In this document: positions 55,594-64,000 of the stretch, in pieces
How the letters are laid out: the number at the start of each line of letters is the position of its first letter
Numbering within the stretch: position 1 is the first letter of the stretch
Source: Bdellovibrio bacteriovorus
GTDB lineage: Bacteria > Bdellovibrionota > Bdellovibrionia > Bdellovibrionales > Bdellovibrionaceae
Length of the DNA stretch: 64,000 bases
Reading direction: 5' to 3'
Assembly (NCBI RefSeq): GCF_001592745.1
Contig: NZ_LUKD01000001.1
Coordinates: forward strand, 627,384 to 691,383
Program-made: the position numbers and the translations under genes
The notes under the pieces: model-generated
What the model was told of the DNA's origin: nothing
The model's database searches: none
The model's input: the letters and a program-made list of their open reading frames with translations, nothing else

Positions 55594-56712
55594 TTACCGG
55601 CGTTGTTTAAGTTTACGTCTCTTGCCGTTATTATCCGTGAATTTGAAGTTTGCATCAAAGCTTAAATCAATACTGAGACTCGCCATATAACGGGAATCCC
55701 CGTCTTGGCCTGGATAAAGACCGGTCTCCTCAGTGTAACTTACAGCATCAAGATGGAATATGAGAAAATTCACACCCACACCGTAACTGAGGTAACCTTG
55801 ATTATATCCCGCGCGCAAGTCGATCAGTGGAAGAGAAATCTCCGTTCCGACGTGCAGTTTCTTACCTATTTCGATTTCAGGATTCAAGAGTCTGCGGCCC
55901 TCGACGCCTATCACCCAATCAAGGCCAGGCAAATCCATTCCAACGCCCGCACCAAAGACTAAATTCTGCTCGATATGAACGGGCGCATCGTCGCCCTCTG
56001 TTTTCTTAAATGCCGTGTTACCGACGTCCTGCCACACAAGCGTGAGTGTTGGCTTTAAAATCGGCAAAGGAATCTCATGCAAGATCGCGAGATCCGCACC
56101 ATACCCTTGCCCTTTGTTGGCAAAGCGATCACCTATATCCGACAAACTGCTCGAGTCTGCAATATCACTGATGCTCAACTCTTGCGTCGAGCCCCCTTGA
56201 CGAGACACCCTCTTCACACTCATTCCAAAATAGGTGGAGGGGCCTAAAGAAAAGGCTGTCCCCAAATAAATGGCTTGATCACTGCGGAAGTAGGTTTCGA
56301 ACTGCGGGAACGCTGGATTGTGAAGTTCGGCCGTCACTTCCGTATCGTACAAATAGCCGCCAGAAATTAAAGGCAACGAAATCGCCGCTTTCCCTACGCC
56401 TTGGGCCCACAGTTTTTTGCCATAGAACTGGTTGAATGTGGAAGGGTCATTGGCATCGATATTTTGCAAGTCATCCAAACTGTCGACCAAGGTTTTATTC
56501 GCTCCGGCCATTAAATCAATCAGCTTGATATCAATGGCGGCGGCTCTTTTTAAAGCTGCGGGATTAACGAACAAGGCATCCGCATCACTTACAAACGGCA
56601 CTAACACTCCCCCCATCCCGCGTGCGCGAATAGAGCGTGTTGTTTCACCCAAAGACTGCGCGAAACTCTGTGCACTGAATGTCAGGATAAGTGCGGCAAA
56701 AATCAACTTCAT
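55594..56712 (-). CDS. Outer-membrane beta-barrel protein, PorV/TraF-like family, member 1
   Basis: 372 residues from the ATG at 56712, which overlaps the upstream lipoprotein stop by 3 bases. A signal peptide (residues 1-18, Ser-Phe-Ala-Gln) is followed by the shared start of this family: Arg-Gly-Met-Gly-Gly...Ser-Asp-Ala-Asp-Ala-Leu-Phe-Val-Asn-Pro-Ala-Ala-Leu. The remainder alternates in beta-barrel fashion. The C-terminus carries a basic tail (Lys-Arg-Arg-Lys-Leu-Lys-Gln-Arg-Arg) after the last strand, unusual for a barrel. Relatives lie at 57750-58835 and 62829-64000. A transport or secretion channel is possible. Confidence 0.78.
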   Translation of the reverse strand: MKLIFAALILTFSAQSFAQSLGETTRSIRARGMGGVLVPFVSDADALFVNPAALKRAAAIDIKLIDLMAGANKTLVDSLDDLQNIDANDPSTFNQFYGKKLWAQGVGKAAISLPLISGGYLYDTEVTAELHNPAFPQFETYFRSDQAIYLGTAFSLGPSTYFGMSVKRVSRQGGSTQELSISDIADSSSLSDIGDRFANKGQGYGADLAILHEIPLPILKPTLTLVWQDVGNTAFKKTEGDDAPVHIEQNLVFGAGVGMDLPGLDWVIGVEGRRLLNPEIEIGKKLHVGTEISLPLIDLRAGYNQGYLSYGVGVNFLIFHLDAVSYTEETGLYPGQDGDSRYMASLSIDLSFDANFKFTDNNGKRRKLKQRR

Positions 56713-57740
56713 GGAGCTTGCATCCCCGGACAACAATCCGCATTCACAGAAATAGTAGGAGGAGATCCCATCGTGTAGTTCACGACGATATCGGCAATAT
56801 CACAAGCTCCTACACCAAGACTGCTGCTTTCAATCATACGACGAAAAATTCGACGCAATTTTGGAGTGACATCCGCATCTTGAGTTGTCGTACATACAAT
56901 AGGATCTGCCACGTCTGCACCCAAACCGAAATCTTGATAAGTCGGTGTGTTTGAAGGCATTCCTAAATCAACCCAAGTCACTCCCATCGGAGCGCCATGA
57001 TCTTGAGGCGTTCCAATAGGTGGAATAACCACGTCTGTTTGACAAAGGGTTTGAGCATCACCAAAAGAATCCCCTGCGGTTCCAGACGTCAATTCATCGC
57101 CTAAAGCGGTTAAGTTTTCAAAGACCAAACCGACACCCGTAACAATGCGATCGACTTCCGCATCGCTGAGTTTTCCGGCGGCAGCACTGACAGTACAGGC
57201 TTCGACTCCCCCATCGGGCGAGCCGTCTCCAAGACCCGCAGCATCAGTATCAAATTTTGATTTTAATGTCGTCGCCATGCGAGTAAGTCCCAGGATGGCA
57301 GCAAAAAGATTTTGATCATTTGTTCGTTGTGCCGCCGTGGTTCCGATACTCATTAGAATGCCGATGGCGTTATCACAGGCCGCAACATCCGTCGCTTTTC
57401 CCGCGAAAATTTGCAGTGCAATTTCAAACATTTTCGTCGAAGAAACACCTTTAAGCGCACTGACTAAATCGAAGAATGAAATACCACATTTACCGCCATA
57501 CGCATGCATTAAACTGGTTTTCACGTCATTGCGGGCCTGATAATCCGCAGACAATTGCGTCGTCATAATCGAGATCGCATCGTCCCAAGCAGAATCATCC
57601 ATTTTCTTTTTTGCTTCCAAATAAAGAGCGGCATCTGAATCCGTAGATGCATATTCGGTCAAAACGTTTTCCTGATTACTACAAGAAGTCGCCACCGACA
57701 GAGAAATTAGAATGATAAAGAGATGTCTAAAATATTTCAT
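56709..57740 (-). CDS. Cys-containing lipoprotein between two barrel genes
   Basis: 343 residues; the lipobox is Ala-Thr-Ser-Cys, Cys at ~20. The mature protein starts helical with Ala/Met/Lys-rich segments that look TPR-like (residues ~35-75). It has several Cys residues (~85, 120, 180, 235, 283, 312, 335 region) and ends with Cys-Cys-Pro-Gly. Disulfide-linked periplasmic helical protein is the likely form. It overlaps the barrel gene downstream and starts 9 bases after the one upstream, so barrel-lipoprotein-barrel is one operon. A similar lipoprotein is at 62013-62759. Confidence 0.75.
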   Translation of the reverse strand: MKYFRHLFIILISLSVATSCSNQENVLTEYASTDSDAALYLEAKKKMDDSAWDDAISIMTTQLSADYQARNDVKTSLMHAYGGKCGISFFDLVSALKGVSSTKMFEIALQIFAGKATDVAACDNAIGILMSIGTTAAQRTNDQNLFAAILGLTRMATTLKSKFDTDAAGLGDGSPDGGVEACTVSAAAGKLSDAEVDRIVTGVGLVFENLTALGDELTSGTAGDSFGDAQTLCQTDVVIPPIGTPQDHGAPMGVTWVDLGMPSNTPTYQDFGLGADVADPIVCTTTQDADVTPKLRRIFRRMIESSSLGVGACDIADIVVNYTMGSPPTISVNADCCPGMQAP

Positions 57741-57749
57741 GCCTCATCC

Positions 57750-58835
57750 TTAAAACCGGTAAGCAAACTTCATAGTATAACGTCTGTCTTCTTTAGGTTC
57801 GTCTTGAGTGCCGACTTCTTCGCCGTAAGATGCAAGCTGCCATTGAAAGTGTTCTGTAGAATACTCAAAGCCTGCGGTCCAGTATCTTTGATTATATCCT
57901 CCACGGAAAAAGAAGGCATCCCCGAAGTTCAATTCGAAACCACCGTGAATCAATTTGGCCTTATCCTCTTCATCACCTGATGTTAATAAGCCACGGTACT
58001 CTACCGTCCAAGCGGAACGAATGTTGTTCGAGTGAATCGGAAAGAGAGCCGCTGCCACATCGATGTCTTGCTTTATCAAATTGGGACGGTTGACTGTGTC
58101 TAATCGGATACCACTTGCTTGATCGAAGCTCGTGCCGCCCACATCACGCACGACGGCTGTCACCGTCGGCAGAAACTTCCAAGGCGCCGCCAGGATCAAC
58201 CCAACATCCGTTGAAAGGCCGACCCCCTCACTTGCGATGGAATCATAATCCAGTGGACCTGTGGCACTCAAAGTTTGATTGTCCACTTCAATGCGGTTGA
58301 TAAGTTTCGTGTTAAAGCCAAGCTTGATTCGTCCATCCCAGAAACGGAAGTTAAATCCGAGAATGAAGGCCACGTCATTACGATAGTAAGTGTCGATCGT
58401 CGTTCCATCACCGGACATCTCAGCATCTAACAGATAATTTCCATAAAGTCCCACACCGAAATTTCTGCCAACAAATGAAGGAAACACTTGAGCTTTGGCG
58501 TGATAGTACGAACTGCGCTTTTTGTCCAAGGCTGGCGCAACGTCTTCTAATGAAAAAGGATTAGAAAAAGCTTCTTCGCTGTAGAATCCAGGAGCGTTGT
58601 AACCCAGTTCAATTTCGGGGTCGATGATGGTGCCGTAAAAATCTCGAAGTTTTCCCAAGGCTGCGGGATTTACTATCAATGCGGTTTCATCATTGGTAAC
58701 AGCAATACAGGCCCCACCCATGGCTTGGCAGCGAACACCTGAATAAAAACTACGACGCTCTCGTGCATTCACTTCGTAAGTGAACGCCATCAATGCAAAA
58801 ATTTGAAAGAGCGCGATCCACAAAATCCTTTTCAT
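57750..58835 (-). CDS. Outer-membrane beta-barrel protein, PorV/TraF-like family, member 2
   Basis: 361 residues. Signal peptide to about residue 24, then the family start Ala-Met-Gly-Gly-Ala-Cys...Thr-Asn-Asp-Glu-Thr-Ala-Leu-Ile-Val-Asn-Pro-Ala-Ala-Leu-Gly. The mature protein is barrel-like throughout and ends Met-Lys-Phe-Ala-Tyr-Arg-Phe, the outer-membrane insertion signal. It is the first gene of the barrel-lipoprotein-barrel operon. A single Cys lies early in the mature region. Confidence 0.8.
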   Translation of the reverse strand: MKRILWIALFQIFALMAFTYEVNARERRSFYSGVRCQAMGGACIAVTNDETALIVNPAALGKLRDFYGTIIDPEIELGYNAPGFYSEEAFSNPFSLEDVAPALDKKRSSYYHAKAQVFPSFVGRNFGVGLYGNYLLDAEMSGDGTTIDTYYRNDVAFILGFNFRFWDGRIKLGFNTKLINRIEVDNQTLSATGPLDYDSIASEGVGLSTDVGLILAAPWKFLPTVTAVVRDVGGTSFDQASGIRLDTVNRPNLIKQDIDVAAALFPIHSNNIRSAWTVEYRGLLTSGDEEDKAKLIHGGFELNFGDAFFFRGGYNQRYWTAGFEYSTEHFQWQLASYGEEVGTQDEPKEDRRYTMKFAYRF

Positions 58836-58955
58836 AGATACCTCGCTAAAAACACGTGGAATATATCAAAAGGCTTATCGGTTCAATGGGGGCTCATATT
58901 GAGACAAGAAGGGAAAATAAGGTCCTTGGTCGTGTAGACGGGCTCTCTTCCGACT

Positions 58956-59807
58956 TTAAAAGCCAAGAAGAGAGTTGATGCGCGAAAGACGGTTCAAGGT
59001 TTCCAACTGAGGTTTGCTGCGACCGGGTTGCAAATCTTCAGGCTGAAGGTCTTGCTCTTTCATGAATGCGCAGATGGATTGAGCAAAGTTCTCTTGAGAC
59101 ATTTCATCTTCCAATTGAAATTCAATTTCATATTTCTTTTGAATGAATGTACTACCGACAAAGTCTTCACCTTGAGTGATAGAAACTTCCACGCGTCCCC
59201 AACCCATATCTTGCAGGGCCGTCCACTTGATCTTTTTCGTCAAATGGCTCGCCGTAAAGTACCAGTGGTTATTTGCGGGCACAGAAAGCAGTTTGTCTAA
59301 AAGAGGAAGCTTGAGTCCCACAATTTGCTGGTGAAGTTTTTGAACATCATGCACAGCCTTTGATAAATCCGCTCCATTCAAAGCATCTAATTGCTCCACG
59401 ACGGCACGCGCGAATTTTTCGCGATCATGGCTGTTCAATTTCAACTCTCCGACAGCTTTTTCTTTAACTTTGAAAGTCCACCCCTCGGAACACACTGAAG
59501 GCAGAATCGAGATCTTCGTGTTGGCCTGAAGAACAGCTTTCCCTTTCGTAGTTTTCAGACGGAACTTATACATCTCGGGATTGGGGATTAATAGGAAGCT
59601 TCTGCCATCATATATGTCTGCGTAATAGTCGATGCGCTCTTCGCCAGTGAAAGCATATTTTTTCAAAATCTTTTGAGCGGCGGCTTCTTCGAGGTTGAAA
59701 CCCGCTTCGACTTGATTTTTTATACTGTCATCTTTCGCGTTCGCTAACGACGAGCTTACGACAACAGAAAGTATCGGTCCCAGCAAAGCCTTAGTCAGAG
59801 TCCTCAT
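58956..59807 (-). CDS. Secreted protein of unknown function
   Basis: 283 residues from the ATG at 59807, which overlaps the upstream stop (TGATG). Signal peptide to residue ~23 (Leu-Ala-Asn-Ala). The mature region has beta strands with alternating Arg/Lys and Glu (Tyr-Lys-Phe-Arg-Leu-Lys-Thr; Tyr-Glu-Ile-Glu-Phe-Gln-Leu) that vaguely recall a CYTH/triphosphate tunnel fold, but the Glu-x-Glu-x-Lys motif is incomplete and misplaced. I do not assign that function. It is co-transcribed with the phytase-like esterase. Confidence 0.7.
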   Translation of the reverse strand: MRTLTKALLGPILSVVVSSSLANAKDDSIKNQVEAGFNLEEAAAQKILKKYAFTGEERIDYYADIYDGRSFLLIPNPEMYKFRLKTTKGKAVLQANTKISILPSVCSEGWTFKVKEKAVGELKLNSHDREKFARAVVEQLDALNGADLSKAVHDVQKLHQQIVGLKLPLLDKLLSVPANNHWYFTASHLTKKIKWTALQDMGWGRVEVSITQGEDFVGSTFIQKKYEIEFQLEDEMSQENFAQSICAFMKEQDLQPEDLQPGRSKPQLETLNRLSRINSLLGF

Positions 59808-60991
59808 CACTTGCTTTCCTCTTTTTTGATTACGAACAAATAGTTTTTACTTCCGACCTCGGCATCATGCACGCCAAAGTCATTGTCGTTAACGATATAG
59901 ACTTGACCATCCTTATCCGTCGTCATGCCTTCTAATTTTTCAAAATCTTGTAAGCCTTTTTCAGTCAGGTTCAAGACTTCGGTTTTTTCAATAGCTTTGA
60001 CGTCTTTAGGAATTTTAAAAGATTCCAAAGCCAAAGATTCATGCACGACGTTGCTGGCTTTCGTGCGATCCATGGCAAAAACTCTTTGCCACGCTTTTTT
60101 GCCGGTCTTCCCGTTTTGCTCCAAGACCCAAATACGCCCGTCAGGTCCCACAGTCGCCGCTCCAATTTTACCGCCCTCTTTGCTAAGAGGATAAAAGTAA
60201 ACGCCCACTGTTTTTTCTTTGATTGGATCAAACTCTAAGACCGGAGCCCGATTTTTATCAAGATCAGGAACGCCACTTTGCAGGAACACCAATAAGGTTT
60301 TTTCTGGTGTAAAGACCAAGGCTTCAAATCCACGGTTCAATTTTCTTTTAGCATAGAAATACGGAAGTTCCTCAATCCCCGTGCGCTCTTTGGAAGACCC
60401 CTTAGGAAGAAATCTTTTTTGCACAAGCCCGTCGGCATTCACCTTCAAAAGTGACGGCCCATACTCTTCACTCACCCAGAAATTCTTTTGCTCGTCTAGT
60501 GCCAAACCTTCTGGATCAAGTCCGATAGCATCGAACTTTAAAACAGTGCCTTTGGCATCCATCGGAGTTTCGTCGGCACCCGTTGGATTGACCTTAGGGT
60601 TCACATTCGGCAGACCGGTGATTAAAATCGGTTCAGGTTTCAATGTCACTTTGACCTTGAGACCAACGCTTTGAATGAGCTTCACTTCACCGTTTTTAAA
60701 TTCAAACTTAAGAATTTGCGGATTGTAAGCGGGATGAAGAAAAGCTCTTTCAGGAGTTTTCTTATCACCCTTTTCTTTCCCGTTGGGTCCGCGATCCGTG
60801 ATAGAGTAAAAAACACGTTTTTCTTTTGAGGACTCTGTCGGAGCATAGACAAGATCTGAAAGCCCTCCTAATAACACCTTACCTTCCGAATTTTCAAACA
60901 GGGGCTTTTCAGATTGGATCAAGTATTTCTCTGCCGGCGCCGCCTGAGCCACCGTCGAAACAAGCAGTGTTAATGCAATGTATTTACGCAT
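59807..60991 (-). CDS. Secreted phytase-like esterase (beta-propeller)
   Basis: 394 residues; the ATG at 60991 follows GGGGAC, and the longer frame to 61024 hides the signal peptide (residues 1-18, Ala-Gln-Ala-Ala). The mature protein matches the esterase-like activity of phytase family: Leu-Ser-Asp-Leu-Val-Tyr, Ile-Thr-Asp-Arg-Gly-Pro-Asn-Gly, Leu-Asp-Pro-Glu-Gly-Leu-Ala, Val-Ser-Glu-Glu-Tyr-Gly-Pro and Phe-Glu-Ala-Leu. These motifs are on the top of a six-bladed propeller. Possible phosphoester hydrolysis outside the cytoplasm. Divergent from the barrel gene at 61116. Confidence 0.82.
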   Translation of the reverse strand: MRKYIALTLLVSTVAQAAPAEKYLIQSEKPLFENSEGKVLLGGLSDLVYAPTESSKEKRVFYSITDRGPNGKEKGDKKTPERAFLHPAYNPQILKFEFKNGEVKLIQSVGLKVKVTLKPEPILITGLPNVNPKVNPTGADETPMDAKGTVLKFDAIGLDPEGLALDEQKNFWVSEEYGPSLLKVNADGLVQKRFLPKGSSKERTGIEELPYFYAKRKLNRGFEALVFTPEKTLLVFLQSGVPDLDKNRAPVLEFDPIKEKTVGVYFYPLSKEGGKIGAATVGPDGRIWVLEQNGKTGKKAWQRVFAMDRTKASNVVHESLALESFKIPKDVKAIEKTEVLNLTEKGLQDFEKLEGMTTDKDGQVYIVNDNDFGVHDAEVGSKNYLFVIKKEESK

Positions 60992-61115
60992 TTTTGTCCC
61001 CATTAGTCTGGTATATGTGGTCAAGGACTTATCGACAATAACTAATCTGTCGACTGATAAAACTCTGACTGAATCCTAACAATAATTTTGGTGAATTTTC
61101 CAATATAAAAAGGCC

Positions 61116-61901
61116 ATGAAGCTGACTTTCCGCCATCTCATTCTATTTTTGTTCTTTTTGATGTGCCGACCTGGTTTTGCACAAGAGGCGGTCAGCGTTA
61201 TCAGGGATCCATCACCAAAAAAATCGTGGAATATCAAAGTCGAAATGGAAGCCAAGTCAACCTTCGATAAAGATAAGAACGTGAACGGATACACGACAGA
61301 GGCCGATCTTCAAATAACACGTATGTGGTCTGAAAATTACGGAACAGTTTTCGGTGCTCAAGTCGGACACAAAGTCGATGACGAAGAAACAAGGTCCCAA
61401 ATGGAAGAAGCGACTTTAGGTCTACGAGTCGTTCAAGAGTTCTGGGAACTAAAATGGCGCACCCAACTGACATACAATTACATTCTTCGAGAAGAACAGC
61501 GCCTTAAAGACTTCCGCGATGGCTCTTTAATGTTAGATATTCGCACGAATATTCCGTTGCAACGCTGGGGTAAAGCGCGATTGCGATTGAAGCACGCCGA
61601 GTATCTTCCAACAAAGACGGAAGACGATATTGAAATTCGCCAAACCAAGCTCGAGCTTTCACCCTCTTATCTTTGGGGAAGATTTGCGACCGGATTTAAA
61701 AATCAAATCAGCCGTCTTTCCACATTTGCCGAGAACCTCCATACACTAGATGTGGCTCCTTTTATAAAATATGAAGGAGCTCATTTTGAGCCTATGCTTA
61801 AAATCATCTACCGCCCTGTGGAAAAATCCGCACAGTTTCACACAGCTCAAAACTGGGAATCACATCCCATTTATGCTTTAGAAATGGAAATGAATTTCTA
61901 G
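61116..61901 (+). CDS. Outer-membrane beta-barrel-like protein
   Basis: 261 residues with a signal peptide to ~residue 22 (Gly-Phe-Ala-Gln). The mature protein is a series of amphipathic strands separated by short charged turns and ends Tyr-Ala-Leu-Glu-Met-Glu-Met-Asn-Phe, the C-terminal Phe of outer-membrane barrels. No specific family recognised; it resembles MetA-pathway-type DUF481/oligogalacturonate-porin-like small barrels only in pattern. No clear ribosome site is visible at the ATG beyond AAAAAGG. Confidence 0.72.
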   Translation: MKLTFRHLILFLFFLMCRPGFAQEAVSVIRDPSPKKSWNIKVEMEAKSTFDKDKNVNGYTTEADLQITRMWSENYGTVFGAQVGHKVDDEETRSQMEEATLGLRVVQEFWELKWRTQLTYNYILREEQRLKDFRDGSLMLDIRTNIPLQRWGKARLRLKHAEYLPTKTEDDIEIRQTKLELSPSYLWGRFATGFKNQISRLSTFAENLHTLDVAPFIKYEGAHFEPMLKIIYRPVEKSAQFHTAQNWESHPIYALEMEMNF

Positions 61902-62012
61902 CGTCTCAAGTTAAGACGAAACTACATTCTTTTAATCAAAATCTGAGTTAAGGCCCCCCTTCGGATTCCGATAAGTACTAAGTACTTTCAAGACTTCATG
62001 AAGGAGACTTCA

Positions 62013-62759
62013 ATGCAAATCCATAAATCTGCAGCTGTGCTAGCGACATTAAGTTTGGCTTTGGTCCTTACGGGATGTGAGGGTGAACAAACTGAAAAGG
62101 ACATGATCGCAGAAGCCCAGTTCTGCCTTGATAAGGCCACAGATGAAGCTTCGGCGATGGCATGTACAAGTAAGATCACAGGTCTTAGTTCTCCACGTGC
62201 TTATGCACTTCGTTGTGCGGCTGGTTTCATCGCTGCCGAAGTGACGGACCCTGCAAATCTTTCCAATGCTCTGAATGCTATTCAAGACAACCAAGGCACG
62301 ACAGCTCTTCTGTCGGCTTTAACATTTCCGCGCCAAGATCTTATGAATGATACTTTTGCCGCCTGCAATGCTTCCGGCCAAGATGGTTTAGCGTTGATTG
62401 GTGCCATGGCAAAAAGTGCGACCTTGCTTTCAAACCTTTCAGGTGGAGCCTTCGGTTCTTGCACTTCCATTTCTGACTGCGACGCGGCTCAAATCGAATC
62501 GACAATCAACAACTTGATCGCGGGCCTCACGTCTGGCGACCCTACTGAAGTGGCGGATGCCGAAGAAGCTATCACTCAGGTCACTGAGGTGGTACAGACA
62601 GTTTATACGACAACTTGCGGTGGTACACAGACAGCTAACGATGATATTTGTGGACAGATTAATACAGCTTTGGGTCAAGCCGGAGTTGATATCGCAACGA
62701 CAGATCCAGCCGAAATCGTAGAGCTTGGAAAAAAGCTTTTGGAGCAATGGACTCAATAG
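62013..62759 (+). CDS. Cys-containing lipoprotein, related in style to the one at 56709
   Basis: 248 residues; the ATG at 62013 follows AAGGAG. Lipobox Leu-Val-Leu-Thr-Gly-Cys, Cys ~22. The mature part is helical, Ala/Ser/Thr-rich and contains at least eight Cys (e.g. Phe-Cys-Leu-Asp, Ala-Cys-Thr, Arg-Cys-Ala, Ser-Cys-Thr-x3-Asp-Cys, Thr-Cys-Gly, Ile-Cys-Gly), probably disulfide-bonded. It faces a barrel gene at 62829 on the other strand, the same gene partnership as at 55.6-58.8 kb. Function unknown. Confidence 0.75.
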   Translation: MQIHKSAAVLATLSLALVLTGCEGEQTEKDMIAEAQFCLDKATDEASAMACTSKITGLSSPRAYALRCAAGFIAAEVTDPANLSNALNAIQDNQGTTALLSALTFPRQDLMNDTFAACNASGQDGLALIGAMAKSATLLSNLSGGAFGSCTSISDCDAAQIESTINNLIAGLTSGDPTEVADAEEAITQVTEVVQTVYTTTCGGTQTANDDICGQINTALGQAGVDIATTDPAEIVELGKKLLEQWTQ

Positions 62760-62780
62760 TTCCCAAGTCAAAAGCCACAA

Positions 62781-62809
62781 AAAAAGGCTTCCCTGTGGAA
62801 GCCTTTTTT
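62781..62809. terminator. Rho-independent terminator, bidirectional
   Basis: A 7-bp stem (GGCTTCC/GGAAGCC, 62786-62792 with 62797-62803) and a 4-base loop lie between an A-run and a T-run. It separates the convergent lipoprotein and barrel genes. Confidence 0.88.
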
Positions 62810-62828
62810 ATTTTTAGACTCTGTGAGC

Positions 62829-64000
62829 TTAAAAATCCAGGTTCAATCTTGTCGCATACACCCGACTTTCAATCGGCGTATTTCTTGTCCCTACGTCGTC
62901 GGCGTAAGAAACAACATCCAAGTTAAAGATCCCTAGTTCGGCAGACAATCCCGCAGTCCAGAAACCTTGGCTCATGCCGACGCGGTATTGCCCTTTCCAC
63001 CAGCTTGTCACTGTCCAATCAAACTCAAAACCTAAGTGAATGCCTTTTCTCCACGTGAAATCAGGATGTCCTAAATCACGCACATCAAGCACTCCGCGGC
63101 CGCCAAAGATCCACATAGACGGATATTCCCAGCGAGAGCCTAAGTCGAACACGCGGTGCAATTTTTCCGGCGTGCCGTTTTGTTTTTCTTTATTTACTAG
63201 TTGCATAGACTGGCCAAAGCCGGTTTCAGCAACGTTACGAACAACCGCACCGAAGGTGGGATGAGCTAGGCGAAGAACCGACCAAAACCCGGAATCAGGT
63301 AGCTCTGGCGTCCACAAGACACCAAGGTCCGCGTCGATGGTATAACCTTCCAAAAGATCTTCTTTAGAAACAATCTCGTCGCTAGCGGCTAAGTCTGTCG
63401 CACTGATCGGCTGACTGAAAAATCCACGGTTCACAAATTTCCCCGTAATACCCCATGAAAGGCGGCCATGATCGAACCAATGAAGATCATCGCCGTAAGC
63501 AAGACCCAAAGTGGTGTCTGCGTAAACCGTCGCATTTAAAGTCGGACCGACTTGTTGATGCATGGCCATTTCCACGCTGACATCCATCGGGATTAAAGCC
63601 ACTCCCCAATTGGGGCGGACCCAAAAGCCTTCTAACGGAGCCAATCTTAAAGAATAAACATCTCCATAGTGCTTTTGAATAAGTTCCAAATACGCCGTTT
63701 GCTTGTCGGTCTCGGACTGATTCGAAGATTCAATCTTTGAATACTCGTCATAGAAATCCAAAGCGCCCGGAGTCCCGGCGGCACTCAATGAAAGATTGAT
63801 CTGACCGTCGTCTCTTCTGGCGAGACCCGCGGGATTATAAAAAATCGCGGAATAGTCATTGGCTACGGCAACAAAGGCATCACCCATCCCTAAAGCGCGA
63901 GGAGCTTGATAATGGTGATGAATAGTGGTGCTGATGCTTTCTGCCTGGGCAACAGGTCCAGTTAACAGCGCAAAAAGACCCGTGAGGAATAAAGATCCCC
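62829..64000 (-). CDS. Outer-membrane beta-barrel protein, PorV/TraF-like family, member 3 (5' end outside window)
   Basis: At least 390 residues; the frame stays open to the right edge. The visible upstream codons encode the end of a signal peptide (hydrophobic stretch then Val-Ala-Gln-Ala-Glu), so only a few N-terminal residues are missing and the internal ATG at 63887 is not the start. The family start is Ala-Leu-Gly-Met-Gly-Asp-Ala-Phe...Asn-Asp-Tyr-Ser-Ala-Ile-Phe-Tyr-Asn-Pro-Ala-Gly-Leu. The protein ends Thr-Arg-Leu-Asn-Leu-Asp-Phe, an outer-membrane barrel signal. Three His in a row precede the family motif. Confidence 0.82.
   Translation of the reverse strand, partial: GSLFLTGLFALLTGPVAQAESISTTIHHHYQAPRALGMGDAFVAVANDYSAIFYNPAGLARRDDGQINLSLSAAGTPGALDFYDEYSKIESSNQSETDKQTAYLELIQKHYGDVYSLRLAPLEGFWVRPNWGVALIPMDVSVEMAMHQQVGPTLNATVYADTTLGLAYGDDLHWFDHGRLSWGITGKFVNRGFFSQPISATDLAASDEIVSKEDLLEGYTIDADLGVLWTPELPDSGFWSVLRLAHPTFGAVVRNVAETGFGQSMQLVNKEKQNGTPEKLHRVFDLGSRWEYPSMWIFGGRGVLDVRDLGHPDFTWRKGIHLGFEFDWTVTSWWKGQYRVGMSQGFWTAGLSAELGIFNLDVVSYADDVGTRNTPIESRVYATRLNLDF

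Noticed and set aside
58956..59807. CYTH/triphosphate tunnel enzyme assignment
   Set aside because: Only a loose alternation of charged residues matches; the defining Glu-x-Glu-x-Lys motif is incomplete and near the C-terminus.
60992..61115. Regulatory dyad TTATCGACA...TGTCGACTGATAA between divergent genes
   Set aside because: The two halves differ by a 4-base insertion, so symmetry is too weak to call.

Overview
The window looks like a chromosomal segment of a predatory deltaproteobacterium-like organism of the genus Bdellovibrio or a close relative. This is inferred from the gene content, not from a search: a long surface fibre protein with a C-terminal S74 chaperone domain (the 'mosaic adhesive trimer' type known from B. 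bacteriovorus), many secreted or lipid-anchored proteins without clear relatives, a secreted endonuclease I, PilZ and GYF-domain proteins, and a very large lipid-anchored zinc protease. The DNA is gene-dense with moderate GC, the genes run in long same-strand blocks with overlapping stop/start codons, and I see no phage, transposase, CRISPR array, tRNA or rRNA.

Layout. 1-13.4 kb: the start of a secreted protein (left edge), the S74 fibre protein, an XRE-type regulator, a 46-residue small ORF leading into a two-gene heterodimeric ABC exporter, a von Willebrand A lipoprotein that overlaps the exporter tail to tail, a GYF-GYF-PilZ protein, a receiver-CheX fusion and a secreted endonuclease I. 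13.4-16.5 kb (minus): a phosphonate-type uptake system, phnD-phnC-phnE, followed by a hot-dog thioesterase. 16.5-20.5 kb (plus): HAD hydrolase, RsmI-type methyltransferase and HrpB helicase. 20.5-21.4 kb: the only long gene-free stretch. It holds two copies of a conserved ~95-nt core in opposite orientation, each inside its own locus-specific inverted repeat, with hairpin-rich DNA between them. 21.4-23.2 kb: a stand-alone ribosomal protein S4 with a coupled small gene, a small secreted protein, an extended terminator-like hairpin and a probable 38-residue basic peptide.

23.2-35.6 kb is one minus-strand run of 11 genes: a histidine kinase, a protein with a degenerate GGDEF domain, alanine racemase, an MCE lipid transporter (MlaE, MlaF, MlaD), a GYF-TPR membrane protein, a lipoprotein, a YhaM-like nuclease, serine acetyltransferase and a DUF962 membrane protein. 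35.8-43 kb: L-aspartate oxidase, an alpha/beta hydrolase and a lipoprotein (plus); an SDR enzyme and an RNase HI with an unusual C-terminal extension (minus); an outer-membrane protein with a secreted HAD-like protein (plus); and a secreted His-rich protein (minus). 43.3-48.4 kb is the 1689-residue zinc metalloprotease lipoprotein, whose codon use is clearly more biased than its neighbours'. 48.4-55.6 kb: a small secreted protein, a membrane PilZ protein and an AddA/AddB-like helicase-nuclease pair. 55.6-64 kb is a cell-envelope region with three related beta-barrel proteins (one cut by the right edge), two Cys-containing lipoproteins, a phytase-like esterase, and further secreted or barrel proteins.

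Taken together the segment is mostly envelope biology (lipid transport, adhesion, secretion, outer-membrane proteins) plus nucleic-acid turnover and repair. The strongest candidates for something undescribed are the paired arm-and-core inverted repeat elements at 20.5-21.4 kb and the structured DNA between them.
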